This document shows, piece after piece, positions 49,485-58,594 of a DNA stretch of 64,000 bases. Both the position numbers and the translations under genes were made by a program. Position 1 is the first letter of the stretch, and every line of letters begins with the position of its first letter. The notes under the pieces were generated by a model that saw only the letters and a list, made by a program, of their open reading frames with translations, made no database searches and was not told where the DNA came from. Source of the stretch: Bacteroides intestinalis (GTDB lineage: Bacteria > Bacteroidota > Bacteroidia > Bacteroidales > Bacteroidaceae); contig NZ_QRZF01000021.1 in NCBI RefSeq assembly GCF_003464595.1, forward strand, positions 39,496-103,495, written 5' to 3'.

Positions 49485-51614
49485 ATGAAATCTACTGATT
49501 CCGAACAAGAAGGAGTCGGTATGGAACTGGAACAGTACCGTAACCGGCTCGAACAAATGGTCGAAGAAAAATCTAAGGACCTGATTGCCATTCAAGAGAA
49601 TCTGGAAGCAACCAACCGGCGGCAGGCATTATTCATAAAAGTGTTGCAAATACTACAACTGGAACCGGACATACCTACAGCCATGAATATGGCACTTGCT
49701 GAAATAGGCCGCTATACTGGTGTTGACCGGTTGGCAACATGGGAAAACCATCTTGACGGGGTCACATACGGATGCACCAACGAATGGTGCAACGATGGTA
49801 TCGAGCCGGCCATAGATTATCTACGGAGTATGACCATTGAAGCGGGAAAGCCGTGGTTTGACATGCTCGAAAAGAATCATATCATCTGTACGTCCGATAT
49901 CTATTCGCTCGACCCCTTTATTACCCAGATGCTCGAGGTACAGGGCGTAAAAGCTATAGCCGTTTTTCCTCTGTCGCAGTTAGGAGTGCATTTCGGTTTC
50001 CTGTCATTTAACTTTTGCTGGAATAAGCAGTGGGATGAAAAGGACGTGGAGTTAATGAGTCAAATGTCGCAAATTGTATCTACCGCTACGAAACGTTGGC
50101 AGGTAGAAACATCCCTGCAATTGTCTCAACGAACTATGCAGAAGGTGTTGGATAACATCAATGCCAATATTTTTGTTTGCGATTATGACACACAGAAGGT
50201 GCTCTTTGCAAACAAACCTTTCAGGGAAGAAGCCGGACAGGTTTCGGAAAATGCAGAATGTTGGAAAATGCTGAATGCAGGATTGAACGGTTTGTGTGCG
50301 CATTGCCCGAAACCACAGTTGCTTGATGCCAACCGCAAGTTCACAGGTGTTCATTTCTGGGAAGACTACAATCCCGTAACTGAACGCTGGTATACCATTC
50401 AGAGTATGGCGATAAAGTGGCTCGACGGACGATGGGCAATCATGGAATTGGCTACTGATATCACTACCCGTAAGCAGGTAGAATTGGAGTTGATTCAGGC
50501 CAAGGAAAAAGCAGAAGAGTCAGATAGACTAAAATCGGCATTCCTTGCTAATATGAGCCACGAAATACGTACTCCTCTGAATGCTATTGTGGGGTTCTCG
50601 AGCTTGCTTGCCGAAGCCAATGATGATGAGCGTGAATCGTATATGTCTTTGGTGGAGGAGAACAACGAACTGTTGCTCAATCTCATTTCCGACATTTTGG
50701 ATATTTCTAGAATAGAGTCCGGTGCGGTGGAGCTTACTATAACACGGGTGGATTTGCCCCGACTTTGCCGTGAGGTAATTTCCACTTGTTCGCATAAAAA
50801 ACATGAGGAAGCGGTTGTACTGCGTTTTGACGAAAGCTCACCACAGATAATGGTTGATGCCGACAAGAACCGAATCATGCAGGTACTCTCTAATTTCGTA
50901 ACGAATGCCTTGAAATTTACGACCAAGGGGTCGGTTACTCTTTCCTATAGATTGGAAAATGATACTCAGCTGCGTTTCAGTGTGACGGATACTGGTAAGG
51001 GTATTCCTGCTGAACAGCAGCATGAGATTTTCAGCCGCTTTGTAAAGCTCGATTCATTCTCTCAGGGGGCCGGTCTTGGATTGTCTATATGCCAGAGTTT
51101 GGTAGAGCGAATGGGAGGAGAGATTGGAGTAGATTCTTGTGAGGAAGAAGGTTCGTGCTTCTGGTTCACACATCCATATACGCTTGATGTCTCATTGGAC
51201 ACGGATACTGTAACAAAGGATGGTGACCAGGTTATAAAGATCATTTCAAGGAATTATAAACCTCTGATTCTGGTGGCCGAGGACATAGACAGTAATTACT
51301 TGCTGATCGAGGCACTCCTCAGGAAGGATTATCGTCTGCTGAGAGCACATGATGGTAATGAGGCTATAGAGCTTTTCAATACTCAATCTCCTGATCTTAT
51401 ATTTATGGATATGAAGATGCCGGGTATGAACGGAATAGATACAGTCGTTATGTTAAGGGAAGGCGGTGCCCGGGTACCCATCATTGCACTTACGGCATTC
51501 GCTTACGACGATGACAGAGCATTGGCTCTCAATGTGGGTTGCAATGACTTTTTGACCAAACCTGTTTCGCCGCTCGAGTTACGCAGGATGGCCAGTAAAT
51601 GGATAGGGAAATAA
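49485..51614 (+). CDS. Hybrid sensor histidine kinase (GAF/PAS, HisKA, HATPase, receiver)
   Basis: 709 residues, apparently cytoplasmic. An N-terminal coiled coil (about 8-50) is followed by a GAF-like domain (about 55-200), a PAS domain (about 220-335), HisKA with FLANMSHEIRTPLNAIVGF, HATPase with FVTNALKFT, DTGKGIP and GAGLGLSICQS, and a receiver (about 585-705; ILVAEDIDSN, Asp in IFMDMKMPGM, Lys in DFLTKPVS). The PAS has a LCAHC pair (C271, C274) like the CxxC in the kinase at 37514. No dedicated output regulator is adjacent; a downstream phosphorelay partner is expected elsewhere. Confidence 0.88.
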   Translation: MKSTDSEQEGVGMELEQYRNRLEQMVEEKSKDLIAIQENLEATNRRQALFIKVLQILQLEPDIPTAMNMALAEIGRYTGVDRLATWENHLDGVTYGCTNEWCNDGIEPAIDYLRSMTIEAGKPWFDMLEKNHIICTSDIYSLDPFITQMLEVQGVKAIAVFPLSQLGVHFGFLSFNFCWNKQWDEKDVELMSQMSQIVSTATKRWQVETSLQLSQRTMQKVLDNINANIFVCDYDTQKVLFANKPFREEAGQVSENAECWKMLNAGLNGLCAHCPKPQLLDANRKFTGVHFWEDYNPVTERWYTIQSMAIKWLDGRWAIMELATDITTRKQVELELIQAKEKAEESDRLKSAFLANMSHEIRTPLNAIVGFSSLLAEANDDERESYMSLVEENNELLLNLISDILDISRIESGAVELTITRVDLPRLCREVISTCSHKKHEEAVVLRFDESSPQIMVDADKNRIMQVLSNFVTNALKFTTKGSVTLSYRLENDTQLRFSVTDTGKGIPAEQQHEIFSRFVKLDSFSQGAGLGLSICQSLVERMGGEIGVDSCEEEGSCFWFTHPYTLDVSLDTDTVTKDGDQVIKIISRNYKPLILVAEDIDSNYLLIEALLRKDYRLLRAHDGNEAIELFNTQSPDLIFMDMKMPGMNGIDTVVMLREGGARVPIIALTAFAYDDDRALALNVGCNDFLTKPVSPLELRRMASKWIGK

Positions 51615-51633
51615 GCCCAAAAAATCAAAAGGA

Positions 51634-52113
51634 TTACTCCATGGAAGATGCATCGAATGACAGAGGTAGCAAAGCACCTACATTCTTCATCTCATAGATA
51701 CCCTTTTTCCCGAAAAGTAAAATGCGCATGGGGTGCTTGAAGCGTTTTTCCGTTTCAAGCATTACCTGGCGGCATGCACCACAAGGGGGAATCGGATCAT
51801 CCAGGAAATCTCGTTCATTGCGTGCGGCAATGGCAAGAGTTCCTACTGCCTGATCGGGATATTGGGAGTTTGCATAAAATAAAGTGGTACGTTCGGCACA
51901 AAGTCCCGACGGGTAAGCTGCATTCTCCTGATTGGTACCTGTTACAACTGTACCGTCTGCCAATCGTGCAGCGGCGCCTACTGAAAAGTGTGAATAGGGG
52001 GCATAGCTACGTTGGGTAGCCTCACGCGCTGAATCTATGAGTTGGCGGTCGGCATCACTTAATTCACTATAATCGTATATTTTAATGTCAATTTGTAAGG
52101 TCAAATCTTTCAT
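51634..52113 (-). CDS. cdd: Cytidine deaminase
   Basis: 159 residues, the homotetrameric short type. Zinc and catalytic motifs are present: CAE in PSGLCAERT (ligand Cys and catalytic Glu) and PCGACRQ (two ligand Cys). The early YAPYSHFSVGAAARLADGT is the substrate-binding start typical of CDA. Deaminates cytidine and deoxycytidine to uridine forms in pyrimidine salvage. Convergent with the hybrid kinase (19-bp gap), single gene, divergent from the muramidase. Confidence 0.93.
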   Translation of the reverse strand: MKDLTLQIDIKIYDYSELSDADRQLIDSAREATQRSYAPYSHFSVGAAARLADGTVVTGTNQENAAYPSGLCAERTTLFYANSQYPDQAVGTLAIAARNERDFLDDPIPPCGACRQVMLETEKRFKHPMRILLFGKKGIYEMKNVGALLPLSFDASSME

Positions 52114-52211
52114 AAGGCAGCAAGGTATATTGTAATTAATGTTACAAAGTTAGGAAAGAGATTGGTAATTCCAATTCTTTTTAAGATTTTTGTACCTCAA
52201 CTTATATTGCT

Positions 52212-53138
52212 ATGAATAGAATGAACGCTATCAGACTCACTGCAATCCTGGCACTTCTGGTTTGTACCGTTACCGCCCAGGCGCAGCGCAAGAATGCCCG
52301 TTACGTGGAATATATAGAGAAGTATGCTCCGCTTGCTGTACAACAAATGAAGGAACACAAGATACCTGCCAGTATAACTCTGGCTCAGGGACTTCTTGAA
52401 AGTGGTGCCGGACAAAGTGCGTTGGCACGCAAAAGTAATAACCATTTCGGTATTAAGTGCGGTAGTAACTGGCGTGGGCGCACAGTGCGTCACGATGACG
52501 ATGCCCGCAATGAATGTTTTCGGGCTTACAGTAATCCCAGAGATTCTTATGAAGATCATTCTGTTTTTCTGAAACGGGGTGCACGTTATGCATTCCTGTT
52601 CGATTTGAAGGTTACGGACTATAAAGGTTGGGCACGTGGTTTGAAGAAAGCCGGATATGCTACTGATCCCTCTTATGCGAACCGTTTGATAACGATTATA
52701 GAGGATTATGAACTTTATAAGTATGACAGTCGCGGTATGAGTAATCGTGAAAACCGTAATTGGGAGAAAGAACTGAAGAAGAAACCTTGGCTGGCTAATC
52801 CGCATCAGGTATATGTAGCTAATGATATAGCCTATGTTGTAGCTCGTGATGGCGATACTTTCCGTTTACTGGGTAAAGAGTTCGATATCAGTTGGAAGAA
52901 GCTTGTGAAGTATAATGACCTGCATAAGGATTATACGTTGGAGGCGGGTGATATCATTTATTTGAAAGGTAAGAAAAAGAAAGCTTCTAAGCGGTATACG
53001 GTTTACATCGTGAAAGATGGCGACTCCATGCATACCATTTCGCAAAAGTACGGTATACGTTTGAAGAACCTGTATAAGATGAACCGGAAAGATGATGAAT
53101 ATATACCGGAAGTAGGTGACAGGTTAAGATTGAGATAA
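52212..53138 (+). CDS. Peptidoglycan glucosaminidase/muramidase with LysM repeats
   Basis: 308 residues. Signal peptide (LTAILALLVCTVTAQAQ). The glucosaminidase domain (about 30-165) has ITLAQGLLESGAGQSALA with the catalytic-type Glu and NNHFGIKCGSNW. Two LysM-like modules follow (about 195-250, YVVARDGDTFRLLG; about 260-308, YIVKDGDSMHTIS), so it binds and cuts peptidoglycan glycan strands in the periplasm. Monocistronic, closed by a strong bidirectional terminator. Confidence 0.9.
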   Translation: MNRMNAIRLTAILALLVCTVTAQAQRKNARYVEYIEKYAPLAVQQMKEHKIPASITLAQGLLESGAGQSALARKSNNHFGIKCGSNWRGRTVRHDDDARNECFRAYSNPRDSYEDHSVFLKRGARYAFLFDLKVTDYKGWARGLKKAGYATDPSYANRLITIIEDYELYKYDSRGMSNRENRNWEKELKKKPWLANPHQVYVANDIAYVVARDGDTFRLLGKEFDISWKKLVKYNDLHKDYTLEAGDIIYLKGKKKKASKRYTVYIVKDGDSMHTISQKYGIRLKNLYKMNRKDDEYIPEVGDRLRLR

Positions 53139-53146
53139 ATAGATTG

Positions 53147-53192
53147 CATATACTAAAAATGACTGCTTATAAGCGGTCATTTTTAGTATATG
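53147..53192. terminator. Bidirectional terminator
   Basis: Nearly perfect hairpin CATATACTAAAAATGAC ... GTCATTTTTAGTATATG around GCTTATAAGC, with A-run and T-run inside the stem, so it can stop transcription from both the muramidase and the convergent DUF5686 operon. Confidence 0.85.
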
Positions 53193-53213
53193 GCAGATAT
53201 TGCTGTGACAGAA

Positions 53214-55769
53214 TTAGAATGATAATCTCATCGTACAGCGTATTCCCTTTGTCTGAATGTCCGGATGATTGCGATAGTTCAATCGCCAGACATAATCAAT
53301 GCGAAGGAACTTAAAGATATTTTCAACGCCTACACTTGCTTCCATATATGGAGCTTTTCCTAATGTATATGAACCTTTTGGGAAAAGATATAGCCCGTCT
53401 CCTCCATTCTTAGGATTATTCTTATCCGTCAAATGTCCCCACAACCCCCGGAAACAAAATACTTCCCTTGCTTTTAGCTTCTTTATAAGGGGCAGACGAT
53501 TCAGAAGATTTCCATTCATATAGTATGTCAAATCCCAGGAAGCATATTCGTCACTGATAAATTCCATGGCGTTCATATTCGTATAGGCTTCCGGCTGGAT
53601 GGTATAAGAAAGGTTTGCATTCGGCAGAATCAATAGCGGATACGGAACCTTATTCCATACCTTTCCGGCTTTAGTGATAATGTCGATGTAGCCAAAAGCT
53701 GAAAACCAGAAACGTTTCTGTATACCGATATCCGTACGATGATAATCGTAAGATGAGCCAAGCAGGTTTTTCTTTGCCATGACATGACTGAAATTGAAGA
53801 TTAAAGCATCGAATGTTATCGGCACACGAGTATTGCGCGTTTGATAGAACTTTTCATTCTTGCCATAACGGAACTTCAATTCCAGTTCCGTCATATCATA
53901 GTGCTTGACATCACCGATCGTTCCATCCGAATTGATACGGTCGAAAACAGCATATTCCGTGGCATATTCGCGACGGTTACGAACAATGGCATTGTATGCC
54001 AGCCCGTTATATTGCTCGTATGAGTAGGTCAATTCAGCTTGCCGTAAATAGGTCGCCCGTGTATCCTTTTGACGCCTGATTGATAAAAGGATATTATCTT
54101 TGCTGGTGTACATGTACTGCTGTCCCAGCTTGTTGATATCATACATGTATTCAAGCCTGATTGAATTTATCGGAAATTCCTTGCGGTATTCTTTGCGTTC
54201 ATTGAATGAATATTCAACAAGAGCATTGTACTTCAGCTTTTCATCTCTCGTTCCATAGGCCATGTAACCATCGAAGAACCAATTTTTATTGAGTGCGGGC
54301 GTTGTTGTGCCTCCCACCCGGAGGCGTGCCCCTTCGATTGCACTGCCGCTAATGGTAGAATTCATCGGACCAAATTCGAATTTATTCATAGCCGGGTCTT
54401 TATTGGTAGGGATATAGCCCGACACGAGAGTTGTGACGACCTTTTCCGTTACATAAAATACCGGAACAGAGCGTAACTTTACCATCAGTTTTTCCACAGA
54501 GTTCGGATTCTTTTTGATTGCTTCTTCCGGACGATTGCTTATCCAGAAATCATCCGGCTGGCGATAAGCATCTTTTGAGATGGTGACAGGTGCACCACTT
54601 TTAAAGATCTGGGCTTGTTCGGCATTGGGTTCTTCGAATGACTGGTTGCTATAGACATTCAAACGCCTTGCGTACATTCCTTTAGTTTTCTCACTTAACT
54701 TGAAATTTACGCTGATATCGTCTTTCTTAATAATACGGGTACTGTCCGGGGTCCGTTCGAATATCTGCTCGATAGTCATTCTGGAAACAAAATTCAAATT
54801 GATATCCTTAGGAACATTGAGGATTGCTTTTTGAACAAAATAAGTGGAGTCGAGCGTGACATACAGATGTCCGGTAAAACCGAATGTTTCCGAATTGAAC
54901 GGAACAAATCCGAGATCCACACACTTCTGTCCATTTACGTTTAATGTATCCATCAGATAGTATTTGTAATAGTTCGGCCCGATTGTGGAAAGTGGGCTTA
55001 CAAACCGCTGTAGAAATAATGGTATGTCATTTTGGAAAATATCGACTTCCCTGAATACTTCGCTCAGAACCTGCTGGATACCGTCGCGTGAGAATATTTC
55101 ATCTACACCGGACGATTTGTTTCCTTTTACTATATGTTTCTTAGACTTTGGGGTCTTACGGTAATAGACCGTTTCAATTTTTTCTTTCTCCGAAACCGGC
55201 AGAATGGTGGTGCCAATATCAAGCGTATCGACAAAATCGGCCAGGAAATCGAACTTGCCTGACTTGCCATTCTTTTTAGGCTTTGGTTCATACTCATTCA
55301 TGGCGAAGACCATTTTTTCATACCGGTCGTATTGGAAGTAGTCATGATTATGGGGATCATTACTTTCACGTAAAGCAATCACCTGCCTCACAAATGTAAC
55401 AGCCGGATTCTCTTTCTTGCTGTATTTCTCCTTTTGAGGTCTGACAACCACTTCATTCAACATAATTCCATTTGGAACTAATTGTATTTTCAGGTCATTT
55501 GCTTTCCCCGAGATGACTTTCATTTGTTTCTTGTCATATCCCAAATACGATATTTCCAGAATCTTATCGATGGTTGGGGTAGAGAATGAAAAGTTCCCAT
55601 CACCATCGGTGGCTGCTCCTATGGTTGTACCCTCAAATTTAAGAGATACATAAGGCAATCTTTCGCCTGTAATCGAATCGGTTACGATTCCTTTTATTAT
55701 TGTATTCTGTCCATTCGCCACCCACACGAAGAAGAAGGACGCTAACAAAAAAACAATTTTTTTTCCCAT
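53214..55769 (-). CDS. DUF5686-type outer-membrane barrel with carboxypeptidase-regulatory N-domain
   Basis: 851 residues. Signal peptide (VFLLASFFFVWVANGQ), a CarboxypepD_reg-like domain (about 22-110, IIKGIVTDSITGERLPYVSL), a middle domain (about 130-390) and a long C-terminal part of beta-strand character ending GIRCTMRLSF with terminal Phe, typical of outer-membrane barrels. No TonB plug is evident. Function of the family is not firmly known. It is the last gene of the eight-gene operon starting at 63751, 16 nt after the LolA-like gene, which suggests a role in handling the exported product at the outer membrane. Confidence 0.78.
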   Translation of the reverse strand: MGKKIVFLLASFFFVWVANGQNTIIKGIVTDSITGERLPYVSLKFEGTTIGAATDGDGNFSFSTPTIDKILEISYLGYDKKQMKVISGKANDLKIQLVPNGIMLNEVVVRPQKEKYSKKENPAVTFVRQVIALRESNDPHNHDYFQYDRYEKMVFAMNEYEPKPKKNGKSGKFDFLADFVDTLDIGTTILPVSEKEKIETVYYRKTPKSKKHIVKGNKSSGVDEIFSRDGIQQVLSEVFREVDIFQNDIPLFLQRFVSPLSTIGPNYYKYYLMDTLNVNGQKCVDLGFVPFNSETFGFTGHLYVTLDSTYFVQKAILNVPKDINLNFVSRMTIEQIFERTPDSTRIIKKDDISVNFKLSEKTKGMYARRLNVYSNQSFEEPNAEQAQIFKSGAPVTISKDAYRQPDDFWISNRPEEAIKKNPNSVEKLMVKLRSVPVFYVTEKVVTTLVSGYIPTNKDPAMNKFEFGPMNSTISGSAIEGARLRVGGTTTPALNKNWFFDGYMAYGTRDEKLKYNALVEYSFNERKEYRKEFPINSIRLEYMYDINKLGQQYMYTSKDNILLSIRRQKDTRATYLRQAELTYSYEQYNGLAYNAIVRNRREYATEYAVFDRINSDGTIGDVKHYDMTELELKFRYGKNEKFYQTRNTRVPITFDALIFNFSHVMAKKNLLGSSYDYHRTDIGIQKRFWFSAFGYIDIITKAGKVWNKVPYPLLILPNANLSYTIQPEAYTNMNAMEFISDEYASWDLTYYMNGNLLNRLPLIKKLKAREVFCFRGLWGHLTDKNNPKNGGDGLYLFPKGSYTLGKAPYMEASVGVENIFKFLRIDYVWRLNYRNHPDIQTKGIRCTMRLSF

Positions 55770-55785
55770 TGTAATCTCCTATTAA

Positions 55786-56367
55786 TTAGTCGGAGAAGTC
55801 ATATTGTGTATAATTCTTGCCCTTCTCATTCATGCGTAAACCTTTAAATTCAGACGATTGAATATCAATAGTCAGTACGAACGACGTAAACATCATCCTG
55901 CGCTTAGCTTTCGTATCCGGAATAATCGGAGTGATGGTCAGCGCGCAGAGATTCCCTTGTTTCGTAATTTCCATGTCGGCCACTTCTTTGATATCCGTAC
56001 TATCGCTATCGCTCGAAAGTAGATTTCTGAGAACAATCAGAAGAACTTCAAATTGCTTATGGGTTACTCCCTTAGCTATGCTTTCCTGACCATCATTGAT
56101 CATGGTGAAGACACCGTTGTCCATTATCAGCATATCTTTCCCTTCATTAAACGTCATGTATGCTTCATTAGGCTGTATGAAGTGAAATTTACCTTTGGTA
56201 GCAGCGTCTTCTGCCACTGCTGCATGATGCTTAGTCCGAATCACGGTAGCTGTAAAGGTATTTATGCCTTTGTATCGTTCGGCTACTTTCCGGATATCAG
56301 CTTCTTGTGCCGATAAGGCGGTACACAAGAGGATGGCAGTGATAAATAGGATATATAATCTTTTCAT
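55786..56367 (-). CDS. LolA-like outer-membrane lipoprotein carrier family protein
   Basis: 193 residues with a signal peptide (LYILFITAILLCTALSAQ). The periplasmic part (GINTFTATVIRTKHH, GKFHFIQPNEAYMTF, LIMDNGVFTMIND) follows the LolA pattern of a half-open barrel that carries acylated cargo. Copies of LolA inside biosynthetic clusters usually carry the lipid product rather than lipoproteins, so here it probably shuttles the product of the adjoining ketosynthase/MMPL genes across the periplasm. 9 nt after fabG, 16 nt before the DUF5686 gene. Confidence 0.78.
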   Translation of the reverse strand: MKRLYILFITAILLCTALSAQEADIRKVAERYKGINTFTATVIRTKHHAAVAEDAATKGKFHFIQPNEAYMTFNEGKDMLIMDNGVFTMINDGQESIAKGVTHKQFEVLLIVLRNLLSSDSDSTDIKEVADMEITKQGNLCALTITPIIPDTKAKRRMMFTSFVLTIDIQSSEFKGLRMNEKGKNYTQYDFSD

Positions 56368-56376
56368 ACATGTAGT

Positions 56377-57105
56377 TTAAGTATAAAGTCCTCCGTTAAT
56401 TGAAATCACATTACCGGTAATGTAACCGGCGTTTGGCGAAACCAGAAAGCCAACCAGTTCGGCCACTTCCTCGGGAGTACCGAAGCGGTTGGCGGGAATG
56501 GTCTTCTTCAGTGTGTCCTCGTCGAGTCCCTCTACCATATCTGTTCTGATAAATCCGGGGGCGACAGCGTTGACGGTTACATTTTTGCGTGCTACTTCCT
56601 GAGCCAGTGCTTTCGTGGCGGCTATGATGGCTCCCTTTGCTGCGGAATAGTTGGTCTGTCCCGGCATTCCTTTGACACCGCTTACGCTTGCCATATTGAT
56701 GACACGTCCGAACTTACGGGCTAACATGGATTGCAGCAAGGGTTGTGTTACATTGTAAAAACCATCGAGACTGATGCTGAGTACACGATGCCAGTCGTTT
56801 TCAGGCATGAATATCAGGAGGTTATCACGGCGTATACCGGCATTGTTAACCAGTACTTCGATGTATTCTTCAGGATGGGCGTTCTCCCATGACTCGATGG
56901 CTTTGCTGGTCTGTTGCCGGTTGCTTACGTCGAACATCAGTATCTCGCCATCCTGTCCGGCCTGGCGTACCAGTTCCAGAGTCTTTTGGGCCTCTGTGGC
57001 ATTGCTTACATAGTTGATAATGATGTGGTAGCCCATTTGAGCTAATTTTACACAGACAGCACGGCCAATGCCACGGCTGCCTCCGGTTACTAATGCATAC
57101 TTCAT
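56377..57105 (-). CDS. fabG: 3-ketoacyl-ACP reductase (FabG-like SDR)
   Basis: 242 residues. NADP-binding motif TGGSRGIG near the N-terminus, NNAG as NNAGIRRDNLL, and the catalytic Ser and Tyr-x-x-x-Lys in MASVSGVKGMPGQTNYSAAK. C-terminal VAPGFIRTDM and SINGGLYT are FabG-typical. It reduces a beta-ketoacyl-ACP to the hydroxyacyl form. In this operon it most likely acts on the chain made by the dedicated ketosynthase (61377-62597) rather than in primary fatty acid synthesis. Confidence 0.88.
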   Translation of the reverse strand: MKYALVTGGSRGIGRAVCVKLAQMGYHIIINYVSNATEAQKTLELVRQAGQDGEILMFDVSNRQQTSKAIESWENAHPEEYIEVLVNNAGIRRDNLLIFMPENDWHRVLSISLDGFYNVTQPLLQSMLARKFGRVINMASVSGVKGMPGQTNYSAAKGAIIAATKALAQEVARKNVTVNAVAPGFIRTDMVEGLDEDTLKKTIPANRFGTPEEVAELVGFLVSPNAGYITGNVISINGGLYT

Positions 57106-57118
57106 TGCTAGGTCTATT

Positions 57119-58594
57119 TTAGTTTTTTACTATATTCCATATCGGTTCCTTTCCTAATACTTCAACACAAGTGAAGAGTGCTGTCATAGTCACGCCATGT
57201 AATCCGTGTAGCATCAGGTTTTGTCCTGTGAGCATCAGGTTGGGGATAGGCGTACGAGGTGAGAGCAGGGTGAGCATCGGATTGTTGAAATCTTTGCGCA
57301 AACCGTAAGCAGTCCCCTCGGGAGTGAGAGTATAGTCACGATAGGTGAGCGGTGTGCTGGTGTAACATCCGGTAATCATATCGCGAAGGCCGGGAATGAA
57401 ACGTTCAGCCAGGGCAATACACTCGTCTGCAACATGTTTTTTCATGGCTTTATAATCATCACCGCGGCGTCCCACATTGGTATGGTTCCATTGCTCACAT
57501 TTGCTCCAAGGCATCGGAGTGAGAATATCCAGTTGCTGTACATACTTGCTGTTATCCTCTGGTATACGGCAACTTACCAGTACACCGCTTACAGGACCAT
57601 CTTTCTGGTAGAATGTCCATACATCCGGTTGTTTATAAATATATTGGTTCCAATTAAAGTATCTGAGAGTTTGCGGCTTGATGCGGAGCGATACGGTGAA
57701 CATGCCGAAAGTATTCTCCAGATGAGTAATTCTGCTGCGATAAACTTTCTTCATCCTGCTGCTTTGTTTCACCAGATTGCAGGTGACAGCAGGGTGGATA
57801 TTGCTGATAAAAATAGTGCCTTCGTAGATTTCTCCATTAGAGCATACTGCATGCACCAGTTTACCGTCTTTTTCCACTAACTCCTGAACTTCGGCATTAC
57901 AGATAATCTCGCCACCATGCATACGAATGCCATCAGCCAGTGAGTTTACTATCAGAGAACCGTCCCCTTTTAATCGCCAACTGCTTTCAATGAAACTTCC
58001 GTTACCATGAGCGAAGGTGAACAATGGAAGAGATTCTTTCCGTAATTCCATTTTCAGGGAAGTGCCACAGAGTACATTTATCAGTAGCGGATCATGGAAC
58101 GTTTCTGTCAGATACTGATAAGCGCTTGTTTCAAAAAGCCGGGAAAGTAATGATGACTCTCCGGTTTGAGGATTCAACGCATCGAATTGCTGTTCACCGC
58201 ACTGTTTCAGCATATCTGCATATTTGTTCAACGCATCACGTTCAGCTGGAAAGGCTGCTGTTAATGTTTCGACAAATGCATCATATCCTTGTGCAAAATT
58301 GAAAGTCTGATTTCCGATTGTTACCCGGTCGAAATGGTTGTCAAGGCGTTGCCATGGAAGACGCAGCAGTCCCAGGTGCCTGAATGCAGAGTGTAGTGAT
58401 TGTCCCTCATCCAGACCTCCTACATAGTGAAAGCCTGTATCGAAAGCCAATCCAAGCCTCCTGTAGCTTTGGAGGCATCCACCTGCTTGTGTTCCTCTTT
58501 CAAGCAGAAGAACGCTCATACCGGCTTTCGAAAGAATGTGTGCACATTCCAATCCGCCCAGTCCGCTACCTATGATAACTACATCGTACTTCAT
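57119..58594 (-). CDS. CrtI/phytoene-desaturase-like FAD oxidoreductase
   Basis: 491 residues. Dinucleotide motif VVIIGSGLGGLECAHILSKA followed by acidic LLLERGTQAGG (CrtI/amine-oxidase type) and a C-terminal FAD-binding part with NLMLTGQNLMLHG. Similar proteins desaturate, isomerise or saturate polyene chains (carotenoids, also polyene pigments and retinol). No carotenoid pathway genes surround it, so a different lipid or polyene substrate is likely. Its start overlaps the MMPL stop by 4 nt and fabG follows after 13 nt. Confidence 0.8.
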   Translation of the reverse strand: MKYDVVIIGSGLGGLECAHILSKAGMSVLLLERGTQAGGCLQSYRRLGLAFDTGFHYVGGLDEGQSLHSAFRHLGLLRLPWQRLDNHFDRVTIGNQTFNFAQGYDAFVETLTAAFPAERDALNKYADMLKQCGEQQFDALNPQTGESSLLSRLFETSAYQYLTETFHDPLLINVLCGTSLKMELRKESLPLFTFAHGNGSFIESSWRLKGDGSLIVNSLADGIRMHGGEIICNAEVQELVEKDGKLVHAVCSNGEIYEGTIFISNIHPAVTCNLVKQSSRMKKVYRSRITHLENTFGMFTVSLRIKPQTLRYFNWNQYIYKQPDVWTFYQKDGPVSGVLVSCRIPEDNSKYVQQLDILTPMPWSKCEQWNHTNVGRRGDDYKAMKKHVADECIALAERFIPGLRDMITGCYTSTPLTYRDYTLTPEGTAYGLRKDFNNPMLTLLSPRTPIPNLMLTGQNLMLHGLHGVTMTALFTCVEVLGKEPIWNIVKN

